Below are positions 8,981 through 17,845 of a DNA stretch of 38,245 bases, piece by piece. Source of the stretch: Calditrichota bacterium. GTDB taxonomy: Bacteria; Calditrichota; Calditrichia; Calditrichales; Calditrichaceae. The DNA lies in the NCBI GenBank assembly GCA_003854985.1, contig RQOG01000062.1:1-38245 (forward strand), written 5' to 3'. How positions within the stretch are numbered: position 1 is the stretch's first letter; each line of letters opens with the position of its first letter. A program made the translations under genes and the position numbers. The notes beneath the pieces are model-generated. The model was not told the DNA's origin. It saw only the letters and a program-made list of their open reading frames with translations, and ran no database searches.

Positions 8981-9484
8981 ATGATGTGTAAATTCAAAAG
9001 TATTTTTTTGGTTATCGGTATTTTATTTTCGGTAAATAATATACTGTTTGCTCAGACAAAGGAGGCGCCTGCGCCGATCGCGGCCGCGCTTTTGGTTAAA
9101 GTGATCGGGTTTGAGAAAAACATCAGCGCCGGAGAGATAACCATTTACGTGCTGGGCTCTTCCGACATTACAGCCGAACTGCGCAAGGTAATTGGCACGG
9201 CCAATATCAAAAGCGTCCAAACAGGCAGCAGTCTTCCTTCCACTAAGCCCTCTATTTTATTTATTGCCGACGAGGGTAAAATGGCGGAAGCCGTTGAGTA
9301 TACGCGTAAAAATAAAATTCTGAGCGTGACTAATCTTCCTGAACTGGTTTCCAAAGGCGTAACCCTGGGATTCGGCATCGGAAAAGCAGATAAACCAATT
9401 ATCCTGATGAATCTTACGTCTTCCGCAGAAGAAAGTCTGGACTGGAATCCGGCCATTATGAAAGTCGCCCAGACCACAAAATAG
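8981..9484 (+). CDS. YfiR-like periplasmic protein (copy 1)
   Basis: This is a secreted 167-aa protein of the YfiR (DUF4154) type. In Pseudomonas, YfiR is a periplasmic repressor of the membrane diguanylate cyclase YfiN. Features seen are a signal peptide (cleavage after LFAQ near residue 25), an N-terminal segment APIAAALLVKVIGFEKNIS, strand-rich blocks ITIYVLG and SILFIADE, the motif KILSVTNLPELVSKGVTLGFGIG, and a C terminus with ILMNLTSSAEESLDWNPAIMKVA, all in the usual family order. No cysteines lie in the mature part, unlike redox-controlled P. aeruginosa YfiR. It follows receptor 1 and is followed by a clear terminator, so the two form one transcription unit. It probably carries receptor or envelope status to the downstream kinase; this is an inference. 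Confidence 0.8.
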   Translation: MMCKFKSIFLVIGILFSVNNILFAQTKEAPAPIAAALLVKVIGFEKNISAGEITIYVLGSSDITAELRKVIGTANIKSVQTGSSLPSTKPSILFIADEGKMAEAVEYTRKNKILSVTNLPELVSKGVTLGFGIGKADKPIILMNLTSSAEESLDWNPAIMKVAQTTK

Positions 9485-9511
9485 CGTTAACAGGATAACG
9501 AATCTGATTTC

Positions 9512-9543
9512 AGGCGGTTCTGCATACGGAACCGCCTTTTTTT
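9512..9543 (+). terminator. Intrinsic terminator after yfiR-like 1
   Basis: A 9-bp perfect stem (AGGCGGTTC with GAACCGCCT) with an 8-nt loop is followed at once by a T run to 9543. It ends the first receptor-yfiR unit, so copy 2 needs its own promoter. Confidence 0.9.
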
Positions 9544-10058
9544 ATATCTGGGATTTTATTTGTTACACTATTTCGTTCCAAAAAAAAATATTTTTAGTAT
9601 CCAAATAGCAACAAATTTATAAAGACAAAAAATATTGCATAATAATTGATGCCAAAGAATGTAATTAGTAGGAAAATAACAGGTTGTTTTTTAATCATTT
9701 AATTTGATTTTTAAGCTGACTTTTCCCCTTTATATTTATTATGTTTATCCGCCTTTTCTAAGGCTGACTGTATTTGTTCACTTATTACAAATTCCTAATC
9801 TTATAAATGTAAATGACGAATACGAGATCATTGATTTGTGATTTGAGTCAAATAAGGATTAAACAATTTAATCAGGCAGTAAAAGAAGAAATTGATGATT
9901 ACACTTGAAGTACCGGTTTTGTCCACTTTTTCGGGAGCGGACATCAAAAAGGGTTGCATATTGATTTTAATAACCAATAATAAACAGGTAACTAATTTTA
10001 AGTTATAAGGAAGTTACTAAAGTCAAAGACTTGTAAAACAAAAAGGGGAGGAAGTAAA
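9544..10058. promoter_or_regulatory. Upstream region of the second receptor copy
   Basis: No gene was found. This region is a diverged copy of the region before receptor 1: it holds the related dyad at 9837-9852, a shared CAATTTAAT segment downstream of it, a GGTTTTGTC segment, and the ACTTGTAAAAC leader element close to the gene. The part before about 9800 is AT-rich without recognisable signals. Confidence 0.5.
9837..9852 (+). promoter_or_regulatory. CRP/FNR-type operator upstream of receptor 2
   Basis: TGTGATTTGAGTCAAA matches the copy-1 site at 14 of 16 positions, at a comparable distance from the gene. The right half is slightly weaker (GTCAAA). Confidence 0.45.
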
Positions 10059-11014
10059 ATAAACAAGTCCGGGGTTATGACAAAAGCCATAGCGCTTTTA
10101 GTCATGGTTGTATCATTAGTAGGTATGGGTTTTTCGCAGGAAACGGAAGACCTTGTGGCCATGTCTCTGGAAGATTTGCTGAACATGGAAGTGGTGGTGG
10201 CGACAAAGTCCGCTGAAAAATTATCGGACGCGCCTGGTATCATTTCCGTATTAAGCCGGGATGAACTGGAAAGATTCGGCGGCACAACTTTAAAAGACGT
10301 ATTGGAGCGGGTGCCGGGATTGATAGGCTCCACTATAAAGCGCCCAGCATCAATGAACTATATATGAATTTCCCTACTGGTTTATATGGAGACAAAGATT
10401 TGAAACCAGAAAAAATTTCAACTGTCGATCTTGGCATAAGTTATCAGGGAGAACAAATGCAATTTGGCGGTAACTTTTTCTATAGCAAGCAAACTGATAT
10501 TATTCAACCCGTATTTTTACCAATGAGTTTCGAAAGAAGATATACAAACCTATCTAAAGTTACCTTTATAGGTGGGGAATTTGAAGGAAAATATTATTTA
10601 AATAATAATGTTTTTATACAAGCTTCCTCACTATACCAAACTAATGAAGAAGATAAAACAAAAGAAAAAAATGTCACACCTATATCTGAACTAAGTGCAA
10701 AAGCTGGTATAAGTTATATGTCGGATAACGGAATAACGGTTGGTTTATTTAATATCTATCAGGGAGACCTGGATGATCGTTATATGACGGACAAACGAAA
10801 TCCTGACCAAGGGGCTTATAATTATCTGCATTTACACACTAATTTTAACTTAAATAAACTTTTTAGTTTGACTTATAAATTGGATTACTCTTTGTTTTTA
10901 AATATCGATAATTTGCTTGACCAACGCCATTATGGATATAGTTTTCAAGGAAATGATGGAATTCCTGTAAATCCGGGTCGGGCGATTTATGCCGGTTTAA
11001 AAGTTGACTTGTAA
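10059..11014 (+). pseudogene. TonB-dependent receptor (copy 2), internal deletion
   Basis: This is a second receptor copy that cannot make a working barrel. Residues for the signal peptide and first half of the plug (to VPGLIGST) match copy 1. The sequence then jumps to the barrel motif APSINELY, about 340 codons further on in copy 1, and out of frame: the upstream frame stops at 10367 (ATATATGA), while the barrel part continues in another frame from about 10338 to 11014 and ends in YAGLKVDL. At the position of the copy-1 start, this copy reads ATA (10059-10061) behind a good GGGGAGGA ribosome binding site, so the start codon is also lost; the next ATG at 10077 has no site. The remaining barrel end still reads without stops, so the decay is recent. 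Confidence 0.87.
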
Positions 11015-11094
11015 AAGGTAAAAGTTAAAGTACGTAACGTTATGTTCGAAAATCAAAGTAATAAAAATGCAAATAATCAGATAAAGGGAAAGAA

Positions 11095-11601
11095 ATGAAA
11101 TTTAAGAATATGCTGGTCACCATGACAATGCTAAGTCTGATACTTTCTTTAAATTCCCCGATATTTGCTCAAACCAAAGAAGCGCCGGCGCCAATCGCGG
11201 CGGCGCTTTTGGTAAAAGTAATCGGGTTCGAGAAAAACATCAGCGCCGGGGATATTACCATTTATGTGTTGGGGTCGTCAGATGTAGCCAAAGAGTTAAA
11301 GAAAGTCATCGGCCAGGCTAATATTAAAGCGGTTGAATCCGGCAACAGCCTTCCTTCATCAAAACCAACAATATTATTTATCGCTGATGAAGGAAAATTA
11401 AATGAAGCCGTCAAATATACGCAGGATAACAAAATCTTAAGCGTAACCAATATTCCTGAACTGGTCGAAAAAGGCGCCACTTTGGGATTCGGTATCGGAA
11501 GCGATAATAAACCCAAGATTTTGTTGAATATCAATTCATCCGCCAAGGAGGGATTGGACTGGAATCCTGCTATTATGAAAGTGGCTCAGGTAATTAAATA
11601 A
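11095..11601 (+). CDS. YfiR-like periplasmic protein (copy 2)
   Basis: This 168-aa paralogue of the gene at 8981 is intact. After the signal peptide (cleavage near IFAQ) the first 27 mature residues are identical to copy 1, and the LSVTN.PELV.KG.TLGFGIG block and the LDWNPAIMKVAQ end are conserved. It keeps a good ribosome binding site (AAAGGGAAAG) although the receptor gene in front is broken. It lies 222 nt before the histidine kinase start, so it is the copy most likely co-regulated with the kinase. In YfiBNR-type systems the periplasmic protein controls a membrane enzyme; here the kinase with its periplasmic domain is the obvious candidate partner, which is an inference from order and topology. 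Confidence 0.8.
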   Translation: MKFKNMLVTMTMLSLILSLNSPIFAQTKEAPAPIAAALLVKVIGFEKNISAGDITIYVLGSSDVAKELKKVIGQANIKAVESGNSLPSSKPTILFIADEGKLNEAVKYTQDNKILSVTNIPELVEKGATLGFGIGSDNKPKILLNINSSAKEGLDWNPAIMKVAQVIK

Positions 11602-11823
11602 GCTTGATTTAACAGGGGGATAGGTAGTTAAGCGCCCTAACTTGATTAGCTGAAAAAAGATCGGAACCGGTTATGATTCGTGTTTGATAAATTTAAATGA
11701 GCTCTATTGTCAGAGTAGTAAATAAATCATCTAAACGAATTAAACCGGTCGGTATATAGAGCTAAAATTGGAATCAGGTAGTAACGTATTAAAATTTACT
11801 TTTTGTTCACAAGGAATGTTATT

Positions 11824-14232
11824 ATGAATCTATTTAAAAACTTATCTTCTATAAGATTTAAAATTCTCGGCATTGTCATTGCTATCGGACTCATTCTGGG
11901 AATTCTGTTGGCGGTATACAGCCCGTATCAGGCCAAGAACCTGGCCCGTGAAACCCTGCAAAAAGATGCTGAATTCATTACCCAGCTATTGCAGGAAAAC
12001 CTTTCGTTGGGCATCCAGGCTATGATCCTGGATGACGGCGCTTCTTTAAGACAAAGTCTGGAAATATTGCAGTCCGATTACGGCGAAGAAAACAAAGCCA
12101 TATCTAAAGTGCGCGTATTTGACCAGAATATGCAATACCTTACCGGTTTAAACAGCAATAAAAATGAAACGAAAAAACTATTGTCTGAAAATGAAATGGT
12201 CTTTGAAGAAACCGGGGATGTTTTGAAATCCTGGGCGCCCATCTATGACAGCAATAGTGATAAACTGGGCTATGTGGAAATTGAATTTTCTAAAGACAGT
12301 CTGAATGAAAACGCCAATGCCAGTGCCCTGCGGTTTGTTTTTATTTCTATTCTGGCCCTGGCGATAACCTTGCTGCCGGCTTTTTGGGTAGTGCGTAAAA
12401 TGACCAATTCGATTGATACGCTTGTCGATATTTCCAAGGAAGTCGCCAATGGCAATGTCGACGTGAAGCTGAATTATGAATCCGATGATGAAATAGGCGA
12501 ATTGTTCAACGCTTTCTCCACCCTTGTGGACACGACTAAAGACCTGGCAACGGCTGCGGATGCCATAGGACAGGGAAATTACGATATAGATTTACAAGTT
12601 CGCAGTGAAAAAGATGTTTTAGGCAATGCCATCTCCAAAATGCGTTCCAATCTTTCCAAGATGTCCGGGGAAACAGAAGCGCAGAACTGGCTGAAAACCG
12701 GGCAGGCCGAGCTTAATGAAAAAATGCGCGGAGAGCAGGACCTGGTTGAACTTTCCGATAATGTGATTACTTATCTGGCAACCTATATGGATGCTAAGGT
12801 AGGCGCTATTTATCTGATGGATGAATCCGATGCATTAAAGCTCGCCAGTAGTTATGCATTTACGACAAGGAAGAATTTATCCAATGAATATAAAATCGGC
12901 ACAGGTCTGGTTGGTCAGGCCGCCAAAGAGAAAAAGCCGATACTCATTACCGATGTTCCGGATGATTATGTTAAGATCAATTCGGGAATAGGAGAGGCCA
13001 AACCATTAAATATCCTGGTGATGCCCTTTTTATATGAAGGGGTTGTGAAAGGCGTTATTGAATTAGGTTCATTCCATAAATTTGGAAATTTGCAAATGCA
13101 GTTTTTACAAACAACGGCTGAAAATATTGCCATAGCTTTCCATACTTCGGAATCCAGGGTTGAGCTTAAAAAATTGCTTGAACAATCACAGGTGCAGGCG
13201 GAAGAATTACAGGCTCAGCAGGAAGAACTCCGTGTAACCAATGAAGAGCTGGAAGAACAAACACAGGCTTTAAAAGCTTCCGAGGAGGAGCTGAGGGAAC
13301 AGCAGGAGCAGTTAAAAAATGCCAATATGGAGCTTGAGGCAAAAACAGAAGATTTAACCAAACAGAAAAAAGAAATTGAAATTAAAAATACGGAACTAGA
13401 ATCAGCCAGAAAAGAAATAGAGCGGAAAGCCGCAGACCTGGAAATCAGCAGTAAATATAAATCCGAATTTCTGGCCAATATGTCTCATGAGCTGCGCACA
13501 CCTTTAAACAGTATTTTAATTCTGTCCAGATTATTGTATGAAAACAAAAAGGGTAATCTGGAAGAAAAACAGATTGAATCGGCTAAAACGATTAATTCTT
13601 CCGGCAGCGATTTATTGTCTTTAATCAATGAGATACTGGATCTTTCCAAAATTGAATCCGGGAAAATGATTATTAACATCGAAGACATGTCCCTGAAACA
13701 ACTGCCGGTTTACCTGAAGCAGAATGTAGAACATGTTGTGCAGGAAAAGAATTTGTACCTGAAAATTAACGTGGAAAAAGATGTGCCTGAAAAAATTACC
13801 ACAGACCGCCAGCGGGTGGAACAGATCATTAAAAACCTGTTGTCCAACGCAATTAAATTCACCAGTAAAGGCGGCATCACGGTCGATATTTTCAGACCGA
13901 AGACTACGGATAATCTTTCCCGTTCGGATTTGAAAGTCGGACACATGATCGCCATCAGGGTTACCGATACGGGCATCGGTATTCCGGTTGATAAGCAAAA
14001 GTTAATCTTCGAAGCTTTCCAGCAGGTTGATGGCACCACCAGCAGAAAATACGGTGGGACCGGCCTGGGGCTTTCCATATCCCGTGAACTGGCAAAGATT
14101 TTAGGCGGTGAAATTCTGCTGGAAAGTGAAGAAGGAAAAGGAAGCGCTTTTACCATTGTGCTGCCCGATAACATTTCCGTTGAGGATATTGACCCTGAAT
14201 TCATTGAAAGAGCTGAAGATAAAACCGTATAA
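11824..14232 (+). CDS. HAMP-GAF sensor histidine kinase, likely truncated hybrid kinase
   Basis: This is a membrane histidine kinase of 802 aa. It has TM1 near residues 12-32, a periplasmic domain of about 130 residues resembling the YfiN-type CHASE8/PAS-like module, and TM2 near 170-190. HAMP-type helices run to about 275, followed by a GAF domain (about 310-440), a long Gln/Glu-rich coiled coil (about 445-545), HisKA with the phosphoacceptor His555 in MSHELRTP, and HATPase with NLLSNAIKF, DTGIGIP and GGTGLGLS. I chose the ATG at 11824 (AAGGA 8 nt upstream) rather than the TTG at 11803. The TAA at 14230-14232 is directly followed, in the same frame, by an open Pro/Glu linker leading into the triple receiver protein, so this looks like the front of a hybrid kinase of about 1,240 aa cut by one stop codon. 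Confidence 0.9.
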   Translation: MNLFKNLSSIRFKILGIVIAIGLILGILLAVYSPYQAKNLARETLQKDAEFITQLLQENLSLGIQAMILDDGASLRQSLEILQSDYGEENKAISKVRVFDQNMQYLTGLNSNKNETKKLLSENEMVFEETGDVLKSWAPIYDSNSDKLGYVEIEFSKDSLNENANASALRFVFISILALAITLLPAFWVVRKMTNSIDTLVDISKEVANGNVDVKLNYESDDEIGELFNAFSTLVDTTKDLATAADAIGQGNYDIDLQVRSEKDVLGNAISKMRSNLSKMSGETEAQNWLKTGQAELNEKMRGEQDLVELSDNVITYLATYMDAKVGAIYLMDESDALKLASSYAFTTRKNLSNEYKIGTGLVGQAAKEKKPILITDVPDDYVKINSGIGEAKPLNILVMPFLYEGVVKGVIELGSFHKFGNLQMQFLQTTAENIAIAFHTSESRVELKKLLEQSQVQAEELQAQQEELRVTNEELEEQTQALKASEEELREQQEQLKNANMELEAKTEDLTKQKKEIEIKNTELESARKEIERKAADLEISSKYKSEFLANMSHELRTPLNSILILSRLLYENKKGNLEEKQIESAKTINSSGSDLLSLINEILDLSKIESGKMIINIEDMSLKQLPVYLKQNVEHVVQEKNLYLKINVEKDVPEKITTDRQRVEQIIKNLLSNAIKFTSKGGITVDIFRPKTTDNLSRSDLKVGHMIAIRVTDTGIGIPVDKQKLIFEAFQQVDGTTSRKYGGTGLGLSISRELAKILGGEILLESEEGKGSAFTIVLPDNISVEDIDPEFIERAEDKTV

Positions 14233-14262
14233 GAAAAACCTGCAGAAACACCGGCTCCGGCG

Positions 14263-15534
14263 GTGCCTGAAAAAAGCATTAAACCGCCCGTAGAGCGTGA
14301 GACATTTACGAAAAGCATCAGTGGAATCAGAGACGATAGAACGGATTTGAAAGAAGAAGATAAATCCATCCTAATCATCGAAGACGATCCTTCTTTTGCC
14401 AAACTTCTTTTTGACCTGACCCGGGAGAAAGGATATAAATGTCTTCTTGCCGAAGACGGCGAAGCGGGATTACAGATGGCTATGCAGTACATTCCCAGCG
14501 CCGTTATCCTCGATGTCGGATTACCGCGGGTAGACGGCTGGACGGTTATGGAAAGACTTAAAAATAATCATGAAACGCGCCATATACCGGTTTATTTTAT
14601 ATCCGGTCAGGATAAAAAACTGGAAGCCATGCAGATGGGCGCTATCGGCTATTTAACCAAACCGGTTAGTCTGCAGCAGATTGATGAAGCTTTTTCTAAG
14701 ATTCAGTTGACGATTTCCAAGGATATTAAAAAGCTGTTAATTGTGGAAGACGACGTTACCATGCGTAATGTTATCAAAGACCTTATCGGCGATCAGGATG
14801 TCAATATTACGGCGACAGGAAAAGGTGAAGAAGCCCTTAAATTACTGCACCAGGATGATTTTGACTGCGTTATTCTGGATTTGGGCTTATCCGATATTTC
14901 CGGCTTTGATCTATTGAAAAAAATAAGCGACGACGATAAAATATCCGATACCCCGATCATCATTTATACCGGTAAGGAACTGACGAAAAAGGAAGAGAGC
15001 GCCCTGCGAAAATATGCAAAAAGTATAATTATCAAAGGCGCTAAATCTCCTGACCGCCTGCTGGATGAGGTGAGCCTGTTTTTGCACCGGGTGGAATCGA
15101 CTCTGCCGGAACATAAGAAGACCAAAGCTGTTCCGAAATATCACAAAGAAGAAATGTTTAAGGATAAAAAGATACTGATCGTTGATGATGATATCCGCAA
15201 TATTTATGCGCTTTCCAGCATCCTGGGTGATGAAGACATCAAAACTATATCCGCGGAAAACGGTAAAGACGCAATCAACACGCTTAAAAAGAATCCGGAT
15301 ATAGATCTTGTGCTGATGGATATTATGATGCCGGAAATGGATGGTTATGAAGCCATGAAAAAAATCCGGGAACTTACGGAATTTAAAAAATTGCCGATAA
15401 TTGCACTTACCGCCAAGGCCATGAAAGGCGACCGTCAGAAATGTATAGACGCGGGAGCGAATGATTATTTATCCAAGCCGGTTGATGTGGATAAACTGCT
15501 TTCACTATTACGCGTTTGGTTGTATAAAGGATAG
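14263..15534 (+). CDS. Triple receiver-domain response regulator (back half of the hybrid kinase)
   Basis: Three REC domains lie in a row. REC1 starts at ILIIEDD with phosphoacceptor Asp in VILDVGLP and Lys in YLTKPV. REC2 starts at LLIVEDD with Asp in VILDLGLS; the usual K-P pair is replaced by a degenerate IIIKGAKSP segment, so it may be less active. REC3 starts at ILIVDDD with Asp in VLMDIMMP and Lys in LSKPVD. There is no output domain. The frame is open right back to the kinase stop at 14232, through a Pro/Glu linker; the first usable start is GTG at 14263 with no ribosome binding site. Either it is poorly translated, or it is made by readthrough as the C-terminal part of the kinase. The family norm is a single HisKA-HATPase-REC-REC-REC protein. 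Confidence 0.87.
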   Translation: MPEKSIKPPVERETFTKSISGIRDDRTDLKEEDKSILIIEDDPSFAKLLFDLTREKGYKCLLAEDGEAGLQMAMQYIPSAVILDVGLPRVDGWTVMERLKNNHETRHIPVYFISGQDKKLEAMQMGAIGYLTKPVSLQQIDEAFSKIQLTISKDIKKLLIVEDDVTMRNVIKDLIGDQDVNITATGKGEEALKLLHQDDFDCVILDLGLSDISGFDLLKKISDDDKISDTPIIIYTGKELTKKEESALRKYAKSIIIKGAKSPDRLLDEVSLFLHRVESTLPEHKKTKAVPKYHKEEMFKDKKILIVDDDIRNIYALSSILGDEDIKTISAENGKDAINTLKKNPDIDLVLMDIMMPEMDGYEAMKKIRELTEFKKLPIIALTAKAMKGDRQKCIDAGANDYLSKPVDVDKLLSLLRVWLYKG

Positions 15535-15542
15535 GACTGCTG

Positions 15543-15941
15543 ATGTCAGAGAATAAAAAAAACATGCTTGCCAATAAAAAAATCCTGATCGTGGAAGACG
15601 ATCCGCGCAATATTTTTTCTTTAAGTTTGATTCTGGAAGAAAAAAACGTACAGATTTATGCGGCGGAAAACGGGATAAAAGCATTGGAAGTATTAAAAAA
15701 CGAACCCGGGATTGACCTGGTTTTAATGGATATCATGATGCCCGGAATGGACGGTTATCAAACCATGACTGCTATAAGGAAACAGCCTGAATTTGTTAAT
15801 CTGCCGATTATCGCTTTAACCGCCAAAGCCATGAAAGGCGACAGCAAGAAATGTATAGACGCCGGCGCCAGCGATTACTTGGCCAAACCGGTTGATGTGG
15901 ACGCGCTATTGAAAAAAATGGACGCATTGCTGCAGAAATAA
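15543..15941 (+). CDS. Single-domain response regulator
   Basis: This stand-alone receiver of 132 aa has the acidic pair EDD near 18-20, phosphoacceptor Asp63 (LVLMDIMMPGMDGY), the Thr in ALTAKAMKGD and the Lys in AKPVDVD. It is strikingly similar to REC3 of the preceding gene, sharing most of the LPIIALTAKAMKGD..KCIDAGA.DYL.KPVDVD region, so it probably arose by duplication of that domain. It begins 8 nt after the preceding stop. It likely works as a mobile phosphate carrier or sink in the relay. Confidence 0.9.
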   Translation: MSENKKNMLANKKILIVEDDPRNIFSLSLILEEKNVQIYAAENGIKALEVLKNEPGIDLVLMDIMMPGMDGYQTMTAIRKQPEFVNLPIIALTAKAMKGDSKKCIDAGASDYLAKPVDVDALLKKMDALLQK

Positions 15942-15976
15942 ATGGTTTATGTTTTAATTTGGTTAGTTAGGATCGT

Positions 15977-17815
15977 ATGGAAGATGTTTTAACGCAGAGT
16001 ATTCTCCTTGTTGATGACAGACCTGAAAATCTGCTTGTTCTGGAAAATATTCTGGAAATGCCCGGATTAAATCTGATTAAAGCTAATTCCGGAGAGGAAG
16101 CGCTTCGTTTATTATTAAAAAATGACGTTGCCCTGGTGCTGCTTGATGTGCAAATGCCCGGAATGGATGGATTTGAAACGGCTGAGATCATGCGCAGCGC
16201 CCCAGGCACCAGACATATACCTATTATATTCGTTACGGCCATCAGCAAAGAACAAAAACATATTTTCCGCGGTTACGAAGCCGGAGCGGTGGATTATATG
16301 TTCAAGCCGGTCGATCCCGATATTCTGAAGAGCAAAGTGAAAGTGTTTCTCGAACTGGACCGGAGAAAAAAGGTAGTGGAACAGAAAAACCTTGAACTTG
16401 AGGAAGCCAAAAAGAATACGGATAAAATTCTTAAAAACGTCAGAAACGGCTTATTTTTACTGGACAGGGAATTCAGGCTCAAGCCCCAATATTCTGCGGT
16501 TTTGGAAAAAATATTAATGCGGAAAAATCTTGCCAATATGAGTTTTATTGAATTCCTGGAAAATAAAATAGAGGATAAAATCGTAAAGTCCTGCAAGGAT
16601 TATTTAAATTTGCTTTACAGAGAAAGCGTTCACGAAGGTACCTTAGACAAATTGAATCCTCTAAATGATATCAAAATGATTTTTAAATCGGATAAATCGG
16701 AATCGGGTATTATTAAAATATTAAATTTTTCTTTCAGACGGGTGTACGACAACCAGAATAAAATTGATGAAATAATTGCCACGGTTGCCGATAATACGGA
16801 AAAAATAACTTTGGCCAAAAAGCTGGAAGAATCGGAGGATCATTATAAAAAACAGATGGAGCTGGCTTTTAATATCCTGCATGTAGATCCGCCGTTGTTA
16901 ATAGAATTCATGGACAGCGTTCAGACCGAATTGAACACGATTAAAAAATTATTAAAAAACAGTGAGAAAACCGAACAATATTCCGATACGCTGGATAAGG
17001 TTTTCCGCTCCATTCATCTGGTTAAAGGCAATGCCAGCCTGCTGGATTTAAAGTTTTTTGTCAATCAGACCCATGAATTTGAAGAGAATATTATTAAAAT
17101 CCAGGAAAAGGGTAAAATAGAAGGATCGGATTTTTTACCTTTAGTGTTAAGGCTCGAAGGCATTCAAAAAACCATTTCTGAGATCAATAGCCTTTTCGAA
17201 CGCATTAAGAATATCCATGATCATTTCCGGCCTAAACGTGAGTATGAAAATCAATTATTTGTGAAATCACTTGAAAATCTTGCTAAAAACACAGCTAAAG
17301 ACTTGAATAAGCAGGTAAAATTTGATTATAAAGAATTTGATCTTGGGAATATTCCTTATAATAACAGGTTGCTGGTTAAAGAGGTATTGATACAATTAAT
17401 TCGTAATTCCATATTCCATGGTATTGAAAAATCCGAAGAGAGAAAGAAGCTGAAAAAAAGTACTACGGGCGTTATTGCTTTATCATCATTTAATCAGGAT
17501 AAACAATTCGGTTTTACACTAAAGGACGACGGCAAAGGCATTCAGCTTGAGCGTTTACAGGAACAGGCTAAATCTTTAAAAAAGTGGAAGGACAAAGATA
17601 AAAGTAAATGGACAAGCGAAGACATTATCGATCTCATTTGTCTTCAGGGCGTTTCAACTTCTGATAAAGCCAATCATGTGGCGGGCAGAGGCGTAGGCAT
17701 GGCCTCGGTCAGGGAAAAAGTTGAAAAGATTGGCGGCAAAATCGAAGTAAATTATAAAGAAAACATGTTTTCTGAATTTACGGTCACTATTCCAAAATCA
17801 GATGTAAGAAATTAA
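15977..17815 (+). CDS. CheA-like kinase with N-terminal receiver (REC-PAS-HPt-HATPase)
   Basis: This 612-aa cytosolic signalling protein has no membrane segment. REC spans about 8-125 (phosphoacceptor Asp57 in VLLDVQMPG; MFKPVD). A helical linker is followed by a PAS-like region starting GLFLLDREFRLKPQYS (about 160-285). An HPt domain has His347 in SIHLVKGNASLL, matching the CheA P1 consensus HxxKG. A CheA-type ATPase follows with the N box QLIRNSIFHGIEKSEERK, DDGKGI and GRGVGMASVREKVEKIGG. The P5/CheW-binding domain is absent, so it should not join chemoreceptor arrays. It lies between two receiver genes and could pass phosphate between the upstream receivers and the CheY-like protein downstream; direction is an inference. 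Confidence 0.89.
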   Translation: MEDVLTQSILLVDDRPENLLVLENILEMPGLNLIKANSGEEALRLLLKNDVALVLLDVQMPGMDGFETAEIMRSAPGTRHIPIIFVTAISKEQKHIFRGYEAGAVDYMFKPVDPDILKSKVKVFLELDRRKKVVEQKNLELEEAKKNTDKILKNVRNGLFLLDREFRLKPQYSAVLEKILMRKNLANMSFIEFLENKIEDKIVKSCKDYLNLLYRESVHEGTLDKLNPLNDIKMIFKSDKSESGIIKILNFSFRRVYDNQNKIDEIIATVADNTEKITLAKKLEESEDHYKKQMELAFNILHVDPPLLIEFMDSVQTELNTIKKLLKNSEKTEQYSDTLDKVFRSIHLVKGNASLLDLKFFVNQTHEFEENIIKIQEKGKIEGSDFLPLVLRLEGIQKTISEINSLFERIKNIHDHFRPKREYENQLFVKSLENLAKNTAKDLNKQVKFDYKEFDLGNIPYNNRLLVKEVLIQLIRNSIFHGIEKSEERKKLKKSTTGVIALSSFNQDKQFGFTLKDDGKGIQLERLQEQAKSLKKWKDKDKSKWTSEDIIDLICLQGVSTSDKANHVAGRGVGMASVREKVEKIGGKIEVNYKENMFSEFTVTIPKSDVRN

Positions 17816-17845
17816 TTGAGGTGAAAAATAGAGGAGAACGTAGAG

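Noticed and set aside
13710..14492. 260-codon open frame on the minus strand inside the kinase
   Set aside because: It lies opposite the HATPase coding region, its translation is Ser/Arg/Phe-rich without motifs, and the plus strand has full kinase motifs.
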